NCBI GenBank assembly: GCA_963751425.1
Contig: CAVVUF010000003.1
Location: forward strand, 310,001 to 374,000
From: CAVVUF01 sp963751425
GTDB taxonomy: Bacteria; Chloroflexota; Anaerolineae; Anaerolineales; UBA4823
Length of the DNA stretch: 64,000 nucleotides
Reading direction: 5' to 3'
Shown one piece after another: positions 34,878 through 43,438 of the stretch. The notes beneath the pieces are model-generated. The model did not search any database and was not told the origin of the DNA. It saw only the letters and a program-made list of their open reading frames with translations. A program made the translations under genes and the position numbers. Numbering within the stretch: the stretch's first letter is position 1; the number at the start of each line of letters is the position of its first letter.

Positions 34878-36125
34878 TTAAATACAAACTCTCCCTTTCT
34901 TGATAACAGTATCTACCAGGTTCGGCCCAAAGCGATAACCCAGGTGGCGGTAATCGGCAACCGACAAGATGATCAGGTCGGCTTGTTTTCCCACTTCAAG
35001 TGAGCCTACCCGGCTCGCGCGCCCGATGGCGGCGGCGGCATTGAGCGTGGCCGCGGCGATCGCCTGGGCAGGTGTCAGCCTAAGGTAACGGCAAGCCAGG
35101 GCGATGGCAAATTGCATGTCTCCGCACCAGGCAGTGCCGGGGTTAAGATCGGTGGCCAGGGCCAGCAATCCGCCTGCCTCCAAAATAGCCCGGGCAGGGG
35201 TATAGTGGGCTTCGGCCAGACCAAAGGGTGTGCAGGGCAAAGCCACTGCTACCGTATCGCTGCGGGCCAGGATCTCAAGCTCCTCCTGGCTGGTCTTCAC
35301 CAGGTGGTCAGCAGAGACCGCCCCCAACTGCACCGCCAGCCGCACCCCTCCCAGGTTATCAAACTCATCTGCGTGGATCTTGAGCGGGAACCCCAGGCTC
35401 TTAGCGGTCTGCAAGATACGCCCAGATTGCTCCAGGCTGAAAGCACCCGTCTCACAGAATACATCCACAAAGGGCAGCTGCTTTTCGGGTGCATTTTTCT
35501 GCCACCAGCGCTGGACCTCCGGCAGCATCGCCTCGCACAGGTGGTTGGTATAACCTTCTGGGTTGCCCTTGAATTCCGGAGCAATGGCATGCGCCCCCAG
35601 GAAGGTGAGCGCCAGCTCCAAAGGGCCCTCCATGTCCAGTGCCACCAGTGCCTGGAGCAGCCGCAGCTCAGTTTCGGTCTCCAAGCCGTAGCCAGTCTTG
35701 ACTTCGGCGGTTGTCGTACCGTGTTCGAGCATCGTCCACAGGCGCGGCCGGGTTTCCTCGAGCAGACCTTCCAGGGAGGCTTGACGGGTAGCCTCAACCG
35801 TCGAGAGGATTCCCCCACCTGCAGCCAAAATTTCCAGGTATGTCTTGCCTTCCAGGCGCATCTCGAATTCAGCGGCGCGGTCGCCCGCCCAGATCGCATG
35901 GGTGTGGGGATCGACAAACCCTGGCATCACCACGCGTCCACGCGCATCCAGGGTTTCTTCAGCCGGATACGCATGGCGCAACTCCTGGCTCGATCCGAGG
36001 GCAGCAATGACACCATCCCGGATGAGCAGCGCACCGTCAGGAATGATTCCCAGATGCCCCAGGTCGCCTCCGCGCTGCGGCGCGCCTGCTAGTGATAGAA
36101 GCTGAGAAGCCGAATGGATTAACAT
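34878..36125 (-). CDS. hutI: imidazolonepropionase
   Basis: A 415-residue amidohydrolase that opens 4-imidazolone-5-propanoate to N-formimino-L-glutamate, the third step of histidine degradation. Metal-binding motifs are GFVDPHTHAIWAGDR (about 70-84), KIHADEF (near 247) and LATDLNPGTAWC (about 320). The N-terminal and C-terminal strands form the usual small beta domain. Other hut genes are not in the window. It heads a leftward run with a small membrane protein and the HD hydrolase. Confidence 0.93.
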   Translation of the reverse strand: MLIHSASQLLSLAGAPQRGGDLGHLGIIPDGALLIRDGVIAALGSSQELRHAYPAEETLDARGRVVMPGFVDPHTHAIWAGDRAAEFEMRLEGKTYLEILAAGGGILSTVEATRQASLEGLLEETRPRLWTMLEHGTTTAEVKTGYGLETETELRLLQALVALDMEGPLELALTFLGAHAIAPEFKGNPEGYTNHLCEAMLPEVQRWWQKNAPEKQLPFVDVFCETGAFSLEQSGRILQTAKSLGFPLKIHADEFDNLGGVRLAVQLGAVSADHLVKTSQEELEILARSDTVAVALPCTPFGLAEAHYTPARAILEAGGLLALATDLNPGTAWCGDMQFAIALACRYLRLTPAQAIAAATLNAAAAIGRASRVGSLEVGKQADLIILSVADYRHLGYRFGPNLVDTVIKKGRVCI

Positions 36126-36257
36126 CGTGTTGGCGTGATTATGCCATGTTTAGGATAAACTGACAATTAGAATAGGATGAATGACACCTGACAAAGCCAG
36201 GTTATTTTGTCAGAATATACCCAATCGAATGGTTCGAATTACTGGTGGAGGTTCTCA

Positions 36258-37193
36258 ATGAAACGACCCGTTTGGCAAGCTTTGATTAAACCATCTACGG
36301 CAGCCTTTACCCGAGAAGGCCGGCAAACCCCTGGCTATTCTTTTTGGGATTGGGTGCATGGGTATGTCTACGGACGCTGGACGTACCTGTATATCAGCAT
36401 CGGCACTGGGGAACATTGGCTGGCCAAAACCTTCATCCCGCTGATTAATCGCATATCTGGGCTTCTCCCCCGCCGAAAAGCCAAAACGCCTGGACAAACG
36501 GGTACATTTGCAGACGCCTACCACGGCAAAGTGCTCCCGCTCGAAGCTGCCACCCGCCTGGTCACCGTGGGTGAAGAGGTCCGCCTGACGAACCTGGAGA
36601 AAGTCATTCCCTACGCTAAAGCCCGCGATATCGTCATAAAGAACCCCGACCATATCCTGGCTTTGGACTGTCCCTGCCGGTCGGCGCGCTCCAATCCGTG
36701 CCTGCCGCTGGATGTATGCCTGATTATTGGCGACCCATTTGCCAGCTTTGTCGAGGAGCATCACCCGCGCCGCTCGCGGCGAATCACCCCAGCAGAAGCG
36801 GTCGATATCCTGCGCGCCGAAGACGAGCGCGGCCACGTTCACCATGCCTTCTTCAAAGATGCCATGATGGGGCGCTTCTACGCCATCTGCAACTGCTGTG
36901 AATGCTGCTGTGGGGCGCTGCATGCTCACCAGCACGGCACGCCCATGCTGGCCTCCTCAGGATATACCTGCCAGGTCGATGAATCCTTATGCATCAGCTG
37001 TGGAGAATGCCTCTCCGCATGCCAGTTCGGAGCGCTGTCGCAGGGCATGTTTGCCTGCCAGGTCGATCAAGGTGCATGCATGGGCTGCGGCGTGTGTGTT
37101 TCCAAATGTTCTCAAGGAGCCTTGAGCCTGTCTTTAGCACCCTCCAGGGGCATTCCGCTGGAAATAACCGAGCTAATGAATGCGGTCAGGTAA
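36258..37193 (+). CDS. 4Fe-4S ferredoxin-type protein
   Basis: A 311-residue iron-sulfur protein. The C-terminal third has two 4Fe-4S motifs, CISCGECLSAC and CMGCGVCVSKC, each followed by a distal Cys-Pro-like or Gln-Gly segment. An upstream cysteine group, DCPCRSARSNPC (about 140), and a CCECCCG stretch (about 214) may bind another cluster or metal. The start at 36258 follows GGAGG with a six-base gap; the frame extends upstream to a TTG at 36207. It is likely an electron carrier or the electron-accepting part of a reductase. The partner is not in the window. Confidence 0.8.
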   Translation: MKRPVWQALIKPSTAAFTREGRQTPGYSFWDWVHGYVYGRWTYLYISIGTGEHWLAKTFIPLINRISGLLPRRKAKTPGQTGTFADAYHGKVLPLEAATRLVTVGEEVRLTNLEKVIPYAKARDIVIKNPDHILALDCPCRSARSNPCLPLDVCLIIGDPFASFVEEHHPRRSRRITPAEAVDILRAEDERGHVHHAFFKDAMMGRFYAICNCCECCCGALHAHQHGTPMLASSGYTCQVDESLCISCGECLSACQFGALSQGMFACQVDQGACMGCGVCVSKCSQGALSLSLAPSRGIPLEITELMNAVR

Positions 37194-37208
37194 ATTACCA
37201 ACCCAATA

Positions 37209-37243
37209 AAAAATCTCCTGGGACTTAGATCCAGGAGATTTTT
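37209..37243. terminator. bidirectional hairpin terminator
   Basis: AAAAATCTCCTGG (37209-37221) pairs perfectly with CCAGGAGATTTTT (37231-37243), loop of nine bases. It separates the ferredoxin gene (+) from the tRNA gene (-) and offers a T-run in both directions. Confidence 0.85.
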
Positions 37244-37252
37244 AAACCAGAG

Positions 37253-37327
37253 TGGGCGGAATAGGACTTCGAACCTACGACCTTCGCGATGTCAACGCGA
37301 TGCTCTAACCAACTGAGCTATCCGCCC
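37253..37327 (-). tRNA. tRNA-Val (anticodon GAC)
   Basis: All arms fold: acceptor GGGCGGA with TCCGCCC, D stem GCTC/GAGC, a five-pair anticodon stem TCGCG/CGCGA with loop TTGACAT (anticodon GAC, reads GUC/GUU), and T arm GTAGG/TCCTA with TTCGAAG. The discriminator base is A. CCA is not encoded. Length is 75 bases. Confidence 0.95.
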
Positions 37328-37401
37328 ACGTGCACCGCATTATACCTAGAGCGGGGGAAAATGGCAAGGTGCAGACCCGGCTCTTGGGTTTTAAATAAAT
37401 T

Positions 37402-37518
37402 GCCGGAACAATCCTCTCATCCTCATTATGGGATGGTTCAATCTGGCGTTTTCGCATTAATTGCGTCCTTCTAGCATTTTGCTAGATCATTGCCAGCTTT
37501 TTCTTGGATTGTTCCGGC
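37402..37518. other. structured inverted-repeat element, possible ncRNA or small mobile element
   Basis: The element is bounded by a perfect 13-base inverted repeat, GCCGGAACAATCC (37402-37414) and GGATTGTTCCGGC (37506-37518). Inside are three small hairpins (37418-37435, 37453-37465, 37471-37485) and an inner CTGGC/GCCAG pair (37443-37447 and 37492-37496). Together they could form a branched fold. It lies in a 331-base stretch (37328-37658) without genes between tRNA-Val and the glycosylase gene. Confidence 0.45.
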
Positions 37519-37658
37519 TATTCAATTGTTCACTTGCATCTTAGCAATTTCTGCCGCGCGATTCACGTGTCATTCGTCTTAAGACTCCCCTGACAAATGT
37601 CACATGACAAATGAGAGCAAATATACCGGAAATGATGGTTGACAAACTCTATACCCGG

Positions 37659-38480
37659 CTATAATCTCTGGCATTCTGCACAGTAGTAGATCGCGCCACC
37701 CAGGTAGGGTTCCTTGCGGATGATGGTCCCGCAAGCCGGGCAAGGCTTGTCTACCGTGTTCTTGCTGAGGATTGTCTGGTAACCACCCGGTCGACCAAAT
37801 AGGTCACGCTCGGTATCCCGACCGCCTTGGGCCGTCATGGCTGCCAGCACCCCTTTCACAGCCGCGTAAATTGCATTAATATCGTCACCAGACAGCTCTC
37901 CCATCTTGCGCTTCGGATGGATGTGCGCCGTCCAGAGGATATCTTGCAGCACGCCGTTACCCAGCCCAGGGATGCGCTGCTCTGTCGCCAAGAAAGCTTT
38001 GGCCGACAGCTTGGGGGTATCCTCGTTGAAGAGCAAGCCGAAGTAGGCTCGGCTAAAGGCATCCGTCAGCGGGGAGGGTTTTTGCTTCGCAATAGGGTAA
38101 TCTGGCAGCCCGGCTTCTTCGCCTTCTGAGAGGCAAAGCATGGCGCCCCACATCTGAACAGTACAGCTTACTGCGCTGCCGTCCTCAAATTCGAGGTAGA
38201 GCTGGTGTTTCGCGGGCGGGGTTTCACCTGCGGCATGGAATTTGATCGGCGTGCTGATCACCAGGGTTTTATCGCCGGCCAGGATTTCGATATGGTTTCC
38301 GAAAGCCGAGGCTCCCCGGATGCCCTTTCCCGGTAACAGGGACTGGTAATTTCCTGGATCGCCCGTATACCAGGCGAACTTGTGAGGTGAAGCGTTCGCC
38401 ACCGCTCTCGCAATGCGCTTGCCAGTCAATGTATCGGTAATTTGCTGCGCAATTACAGCAGCTTCAGGTAATTCAATCAT
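37659..38480 (-). CDS. Fpg/Nei-family DNA glycosylase-like protein
   Basis: A 273-residue protein of the formamidopyrimidine-DNA glycosylase/endonuclease VIII fold: N-terminal beta-sandwich, helix-two-turns-helix region (EQRIPGLGNGVLQDILW, about 168-184) and a C-terminal zinc finger with CPAC and CAEC pairs. It begins MIELPE, so the Pro that normally becomes the N-terminal nucleophile is Ile, while Glu3 is kept. The chemistry may differ from Fpg or Nei, or the protein may act on a different lesion. The start has GGAGG about nine bases upstream. A -10 (TATAAT) lies at 38504-38509 on the same strand. Confidence 0.82.
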   Translation of the reverse strand: MIELPEAAVIAQQITDTLTGKRIARAVANASPHKFAWYTGDPGNYQSLLPGKGIRGASAFGNHIEILAGDKTLVISTPIKFHAAGETPPAKHQLYLEFEDGSAVSCTVQMWGAMLCLSEGEEAGLPDYPIAKQKPSPLTDAFSRAYFGLLFNEDTPKLSAKAFLATEQRIPGLGNGVLQDILWTAHIHPKRKMGELSGDDINAIYAAVKGVLAAMTAQGGRDTERDLFGRPGGYQTILSKNTVDKPCPACGTIIRKEPYLGGAIYYCAECQRL

Positions 38481-38503
38481 AAGCTAATCCTCCGGTTATC
38501 TTG

Positions 38504-38509
38504 ATTATA
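38504..38509 (-). promoter_or_regulatory. probable -10 box of the glycosylase gene
   Basis: TATAAT on the minus strand, about 24 bases upstream of the start codon and 15 upstream of the ribosome-binding site. The -35 region is not convincing. Confidence 0.4.
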
Positions 38510-38541
38510 TCCTGGCATCCATACCAAGATATAATCCCAAA

Positions 38542-38576
38542 AAAGGTTCAGGGGTTTTTCATTCCCCTGAACCTTT
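38542..38576 (-). terminator. terminator of the vWA lipoprotein gene
   Basis: AAAGGTTCAGGGG (38542-38554) and CCCCTGAACCTTT (38564-38576) form a perfect 13-pair stem with a nine-base loop. On the minus strand it is followed by a T-run, so it ends the leftward lipoprotein operon. Confidence 0.85.
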
Positions 38577-38595
38577 ATTGTAAAGATTACCGTTG

Positions 38596-40254
38596 TTACG
38601 GCATCCTCATCTGACTGGCACGGCCGACCAGGTCGATGAACTCGATTACTTTCGCATCCTCAGGGATCGACTCGCTCAACGGAGCCGCCATGCGGTAGAT
38701 CTGTGAGAGCGATGTGGCGGCTGCCCAGGGGCTGCCGCGTAAAACCTCTGCATACTGCGCTGCCAGGGTGGTCAGCTGAAAGTAAGGGGAGGCATCGTTA
38801 AAGCTTCGGGATAAGTCCCAGGTATTGAAGTTCCCGTTGATCTCCTTGACCGCATAGGTTTCAGGATCCTTCCAGCGCAGCTGCACGGTAGCGATCCGCC
38901 CCTCAGCCTGCGGGCGGAGCATGACCGCATAGACGGCGGTGGCGCTGTGCCCGGCACCGATCTCACCCGCATCCACACTGTCATTGCGAAAATCCTGATC
39001 GGCTACCGCCCGGTTCTCATATCCCACCAGGCGGTAATAAGCGACCACATCAGGGTTGAAATCCACTTGCGTCTTCGCATCCAGGGCAATGACTTCCAGC
39101 GTAGAGGTCAGCTCTTCGGTAAAGATGCGCTCGGCCTCATTATTTGTGTCCACATAGAAATAGTTGCCGTTGCCTTTATCGGCCAACTGCTCCATGAGCA
39201 CATCGTTGAAGTTATTCATTCCAAACCCAACCGTGGTCAGGTAAACACCCTCAGAGACGTAGCCATGGACAGTTTCCAGGATCGCATCTGCATCGGTTTC
39301 ACCCACATTGGCGACCCCATCAGAACACAGGATCACTCGATTAATCCCATTGGAGCGATACGACTGCATTGCCATCTCATAACCTCTGCGCAGCCCGGCT
39401 GCGGCATTGGTCGTGCCTCCCGGCAGGAGGTCATACAGCGAATTGAGAATGACATCTCTTTGGTCCCCGCGGGTGGGGTTGAGCACAACGCGTGCCTCCG
39501 TCCCGTAGGCCACGATCGAGACGGTGTCATCGGCTGTCAGGCGGTTCACCAGGACATTCAAAGCATACTTGACCATTTCCAGGCGGTTCCCCTCGTACAT
39601 TGAGCCGGAGGTATCGACCACAAAGGTCAGCGAGGCTGGCTTGCGCTCCCAACTGGATACCTGGTAACCCTGCACCCCGAAGCGCAGTAGATAAGGCTGC
39701 ATGCCTTCTTCCTCAAAGGGAGAGGGGGCCCCGTCTGCATAGATACCGAAGGCTACATCGGCCGGGGTCGGATATCCCTGGTTGAAGTAGTTGACATATT
39801 CCTCCACACGCACCGAATCAGCCGGCGGCAGGCTGCCTCCCGTCACATAGCTGCGCATCACCGTATAGGATGCCGTATCCACATCCAGGGCGAAGGTGGA
39901 CAGGTGGTCCCGGTAAGTATCCTGGTAAGGGTTGGTGCCGTAATTCTGGAAGAAGGTATCTGCAGGGGTGGGCACGGCGCCGGGCTCCAGCAGCAAGGGC
40001 TGCGTTGGCTGCGCTACAGGTACAGCCACCAGGGGTGCCTGGGTGGGCAGGGGTTTGAACTCCTCAGCAGCGGGTTCCGCTGCGGCGGGCTGGGCTTGCT
40101 TTTCTGTCTCTGCGACCTTTTCAACCTGTACCTCTTTTACAGCCGGAGCCTCCTGGACAACCGTAGAGGTGCTCCGGGCAGCACAGGCTGAGAGCAGCAG
40201 AGCGAGCAGGGTGATCATGATTGAAAAACGAGTGGTATATAATTTGGCGTTCAT
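38596..40254 (-). CDS. vWA-domain lipoprotein (YfbK-like)
   Basis: A 552-residue surface lipoprotein. The signal peptide ends in a lipobox LLSAC (Cys24), followed by a Pro/Gln/Ala/Glu linker containing PTQAPLV. A conserved N-terminal module (TYRDHLSTFALDVDTASY, about 118-135) and a vWA domain with MIDAS LTFVVDTSGSMYEG (about 210-223) follow. The C-terminal part (from about 380) matches the DUF3520-type region of YfbK proteins. vWA domains bind proteins through a metal; the partner may be the neighbouring lipoproteins. The ribosome-binding site is AAGGAGG. It is the last gene of a leftward set. Confidence 0.85.
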   Translation of the reverse strand: MNAKLYTTRFSIMITLLALLLSACAARSTSTVVQEAPAVKEVQVEKVAETEKQAQPAAAEPAAEEFKPLPTQAPLVAVPVAQPTQPLLLEPGAVPTPADTFFQNYGTNPYQDTYRDHLSTFALDVDTASYTVMRSYVTGGSLPPADSVRVEEYVNYFNQGYPTPADVAFGIYADGAPSPFEEEGMQPYLLRFGVQGYQVSSWERKPASLTFVVDTSGSMYEGNRLEMVKYALNVLVNRLTADDTVSIVAYGTEARVVLNPTRGDQRDVILNSLYDLLPGGTTNAAAGLRRGYEMAMQSYRSNGINRVILCSDGVANVGETDADAILETVHGYVSEGVYLTTVGFGMNNFNDVLMEQLADKGNGNYFYVDTNNEAERIFTEELTSTLEVIALDAKTQVDFNPDVVAYYRLVGYENRAVADQDFRNDSVDAGEIGAGHSATAVYAVMLRPQAEGRIATVQLRWKDPETYAVKEINGNFNTWDLSRSFNDASPYFQLTTLAAQYAEVLRGSPWAAATSLSQIYRMAAPLSESIPEDAKVIEFIDLVGRASQMRMP

Positions 40255-40354
40255 TGGGGTAATCCTCCTTTTCTTTTCTATTCTTAGAATACCATCCAGA
40301 TCAATCTTCAGCTTGATAACGGCCTGACAAGGCGCTGATAATCTCCTAACAGGG

Positions 40355-41008
40355 CTAACGCGCTGCCCGGAGCTTGCGAATGATCACCCGGAGGCCCAGG
40401 CCCATCAGGATGAAAGGTCCAACTAAAACGGTCACCCAGATCAGGATGTCCACCAGGAAGCTGAAGATAGTCACGAAAACCCTCCCGGCGCGTTCCAGGG
40501 TGTGCACCGGGTTCCATCCCGTCGCAGCAATGACCGGCCGGCCTGACGATTTGGGATGAAAGGTGACCGTGATTTCAGAATATACGCTCCAGTCGCTGCC
40601 ATAACGGCTGCTCACCCACTGCCCGGAGACATGCTCGTTTTGCAGCGTACCCAAATCCTGGATCACCTGGTGCAAGGCTTCGTAATTGGGCGCTGGGACT
40701 GCCAGCACCAGTGAGATATGCTTCTGCCCAGCCTGCGTCCAGGACTGCGCACTGACCAGGTACCCACCGTAGTCATAGGCCCGTTCCTCAGAACGCTCTG
40801 CAGCAGCTTCAGGATTCCAAACTTCCATTTCCATGAAAGCATCGTAAACAAACTGCTCATCACTGGCAGGTGGGTTCATCGGGTTTGCTTTTGAGGGATA
40901 CGCAGCGATGAGCTGAGGGTTTGATGCTCCAGAGCAAGCTGCCAGGCTCAAGAGCAGCATTCCGAAAAGAACTGCATATAGGCATTTGGCGAAACTTTTT
41001 TCTCTCAT
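40355..41008 (-). CDS. DUF4349-type lipoprotein
   Basis: A 217-residue lipoprotein with lipobox SLAAC (Cys25). Its extracytoplasmic domain of about 120 residues matches the DUF4349 pattern: an acidic start, YGGYLVSAQSW, ISLVLAVPAPNYEALHQVI and a late VTVTF-like strand. A C-terminal membrane helix (about 180-208, FSFLVDILIWVTVLVGPFIL) ends in a basic cytoplasmic tail. It has AAGGAGG before the ATG. It lies between the kinase-like lipoprotein and the vWA lipoprotein on the same strand, suggesting one cell-surface assembly. Molecular function is unknown. Confidence 0.78.
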   Translation of the reverse strand: MREKSFAKCLYAVLFGMLLLSLAACSGASNPQLIAAYPSKANPMNPPASDEQFVYDAFMEMEVWNPEAAAERSEERAYDYGGYLVSAQSWTQAGQKHISLVLAVPAPNYEALHQVIQDLGTLQNEHVSGQWVSSRYGSDWSVYSEITVTFHPKSSGRPVIAATGWNPVHTLERAGRVFVTIFSFLVDILIWVTVLVGPFILMGLGLRVIIRKLRAAR

Positions 41009-41128
41009 AGGATCCTCCTTGATCGTGAAACCTTCGAAAGGTCGATTTCACTTTGTTAAAGCATAAACCGGTCGAGCCTCACCGGCTTGACAGGAGGATG
41101 ACAAGATGATGATATTCGGGATGGGGGG

Positions 41129-43226
41129 TTAGAGAGCCTGCCCCAAATGTGCGGCAGTCAGGTAGAGCAGGTGCTTCTGGAAAGGCTGCAGGTTGGGGTA
41201 CTTGAGCGCCCCAAGGCAGGTCAGCAAGAAAGCCAGGTGAAACTCACGCAGTTGGGAGGGATTGAACAGGCAGCGCGAGGCAATTTCTTGCAGCGTATAC
41301 AGCAATGTATATGGAGCGGGAGGCATCGTTTTGCCCGCCGGGAGGGTTGAGCGGATTGCACTGAGGTAATCCGCCGGGCTGGAGACCTGAGGGGCGATCA
41401 CATGTGCGATCATTTCAGCCCCCAGGTGAGCAAAGTCAAACAAGGTATGCCCGTCGCGCGTCAGCGCAAAATCGATCAACCAAACATACCCTCCCAAACC
41501 CACCAACACATTCTCCAGATTCAGGTCGCCGTGGATGGTGGACTGCGTGCCGCTCAAGCTCTCTTTCAGGAAGCCTGGTAGAGATGGCAGTGGATCTGGT
41601 AATCCAAAGAGATCAAAGCCGGAGACGGTCTCGTTCAACAGGCTGGAACGGGTGTCCACCAGGCGTCCTGTGGCCCCATTGGGATCAGCCAGGCTGAGCC
41701 AGCGCACGCGCAATCCCGGCAGCCCAGGAGCGGGCGTTCCGAGGAGAGCCTGGCTCTTTCCATCGGCACGTTTTTCAAAGTGCGTAAAATTGCGCAAGGT
41801 GACCAGATCGCCCACCTGGAAGGCGGCTTCATCAGGCGACCAGCGCCCATCCAGGGTCTTACCACTGCCCTGAGCAGGTTCCACTACAAAATGGGTCGGC
41901 AGCACCCGGTCATATTCCAGCGCCAACCGGAAAGTATATGGCTTACGCTGCATCCACCAATTAGGTCCAAAAGTATCAAAAAGCTTTGTGAGCAAGGCGG
42001 GGTCAGGGTTTTGCAGCCAGGCCTGGCGCAGGCTGAGCGGAGTTTGCCCGGAGGTGCCGATAAAGGTATATTGCAAGCCAGCTTTATCGCTGCCGCGCAC
42101 CGTCACGGGTGCGCGTTGGATACGCGCCGTCATGGGTGGCAGCGTATCTTTGACAAAGCGTTCGTAGTTTTCGTATTCCCGCCGGATCGCGGCGCGTTCC
42201 CCCACTTTGACAATGGTGTACGCATCTGCCCGGCCATCGGTCCGGATGGGCTGGGCCAGAAAGGTGCGCGCCCCCGAATAGCCCGACAGGAATTCGCTTT
42301 CCAGCACCAGCCGCCCATAGCGGTTGAAAAGGCTGCGCAGCAGGCTGCTCTCTGGCGGAGAAAGGGTAAGCCCCGGGCGCGCTTCGATTGCCAGGGATGG
42401 GTTCGGGTTTTCAACCTGGAATTTAGCTTGCGGTGTAACCACCAGGCCTGACAGGGCGAACAGGCTCAACCCGCACCCCAAGATCAACCCGAAGAATCCA
42501 CCCGTCATCGCCTGTTGGCGGTTCATGCCGAAGAAGGAACCCACATCAATATTCAAGGAGCGCGAATAGATTTCGACTTCACGCATGGGAGCGGCTTGAT
42601 CCTCCTCCGGTATCCAGCGCAGCCATAAGATTAACGCCAGGCGCTGCTGCCCTGGTCCCCGCGGCGTCAGCACCCACTGCCAGTTTACTTCCTGGCCCTC
42701 CGGGATGAAACGCGCTTGCTCCTCCTGCGGAGAAATGTCAAAGCCCACCGCATCCAGCCGTGCCACGCCCGAAAGCGCATACCCGCTCCGGCGGGTGATC
42801 TCCACGGGCTGGGTATCTGTTTGGTGCTCAGCGTAATCCGTTTGGACAACGTAACCCTCCGCTGAAGGCACCAGCGACAGGCGCAGCACATCCGAATCTC
42901 CCAGGTGCATCGCGGACGGCCACTCCAACTCCACAAGGCGTTCTTCAATGGCGCCTGTAGGAGCAGGAAGAACCTCGGTAGGCATGCTTGGGACAGAGGT
43001 AGGCTGCGTCTGCGGTGTTACTTCAACCAATGGAGCCTGGGTGGGCTGCACCTCAGGAACCTTGGTAGGCTGCGCTATGGCGGGCTGAGCCGTGGCAGTT
43101 TTTTCTTCTGCTGCTGGCGCCTCAACTACTTTTGTTTCCATAACGGTTTGGGTTGAGGCAGCCGCACAAGCTGCAATAAAAAACAATAAAGAATAATGAA
43201 ATCAAGAATAAAAAGGTGCGGCGCAT
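41129..43226 (-). CDS. membrane lipoprotein with cytoplasmic kinase-like (TCAD9-type) domain
   Basis: The main frame reads 685 residues from a TTG at 43186. A better start is the ATG at 43226 with AAAGG upstream, giving a signal peptide MRRTFLFLISLFF that joins the lipobox IAAC if one T of the T6 run near 43171 is dropped. Order: signal and Cys, Pro/Thr/Gln linker with PTQAPLV, extracytoplasmic beta domain (to about 220), a membrane helix (about 230-250), then a cytoplasmic region ending in a kinase-like core with IHGDLNLENVLV (about 570) and VWLIDFALTRDGHTLFDFAH. I recall this core as Ternary complex associated domain 9. It looks like a receptor-type kinase or ATP-binding scaffold. Confidence 0.72.
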
Positions 43227-43238
43227 CTTAAACGACCT

Positions 43239-43385
43239 TTATGGCGGAGAGAATAACGTAGGCACAACCGTAGACTGCTCGTTAAGCAGTGCTACTGGCC
43301 AATAAGCATAGGCCAGCGCGGCCAGCGAGCACAAAACAATGATCACTCCTAAGACGAACAAAGCCAGGCGAAGGTTCCGAGTCAT
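43239..43385 (-). CDS. small single-pass membrane protein, 48 aa
   Basis: A 48-residue frame beginning MTRNLRLALFVLGV with one hydrophobic helix (about 7-30) and a polar tail ending LFSPP. It lies immediately upstream of the kinase-like lipoprotein (12 bases between stop and start) and 53 bases from the divergent NTPase gene. Position and membrane character suggest it is the first gene of the lipoprotein operon. No family is recognised. Confidence 0.55.
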   Translation of the reverse strand: MTRNLRLALFVLGVIIVLCSLAALAYAYWPVALLNEQSTVVPTLFSPP

Positions 43386-43438
43386 GTGAAATCGTCCAAT
43401 AGTATAATACAACCAATATACTCATCCGGTCAACTAGC

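Noticed and set aside
37640..37658. Plus-strand GGCTATAAT as a promoter
   Set aside because: No plus-strand gene follows; it lies at the 3' end of the leftward glycosylase gene.
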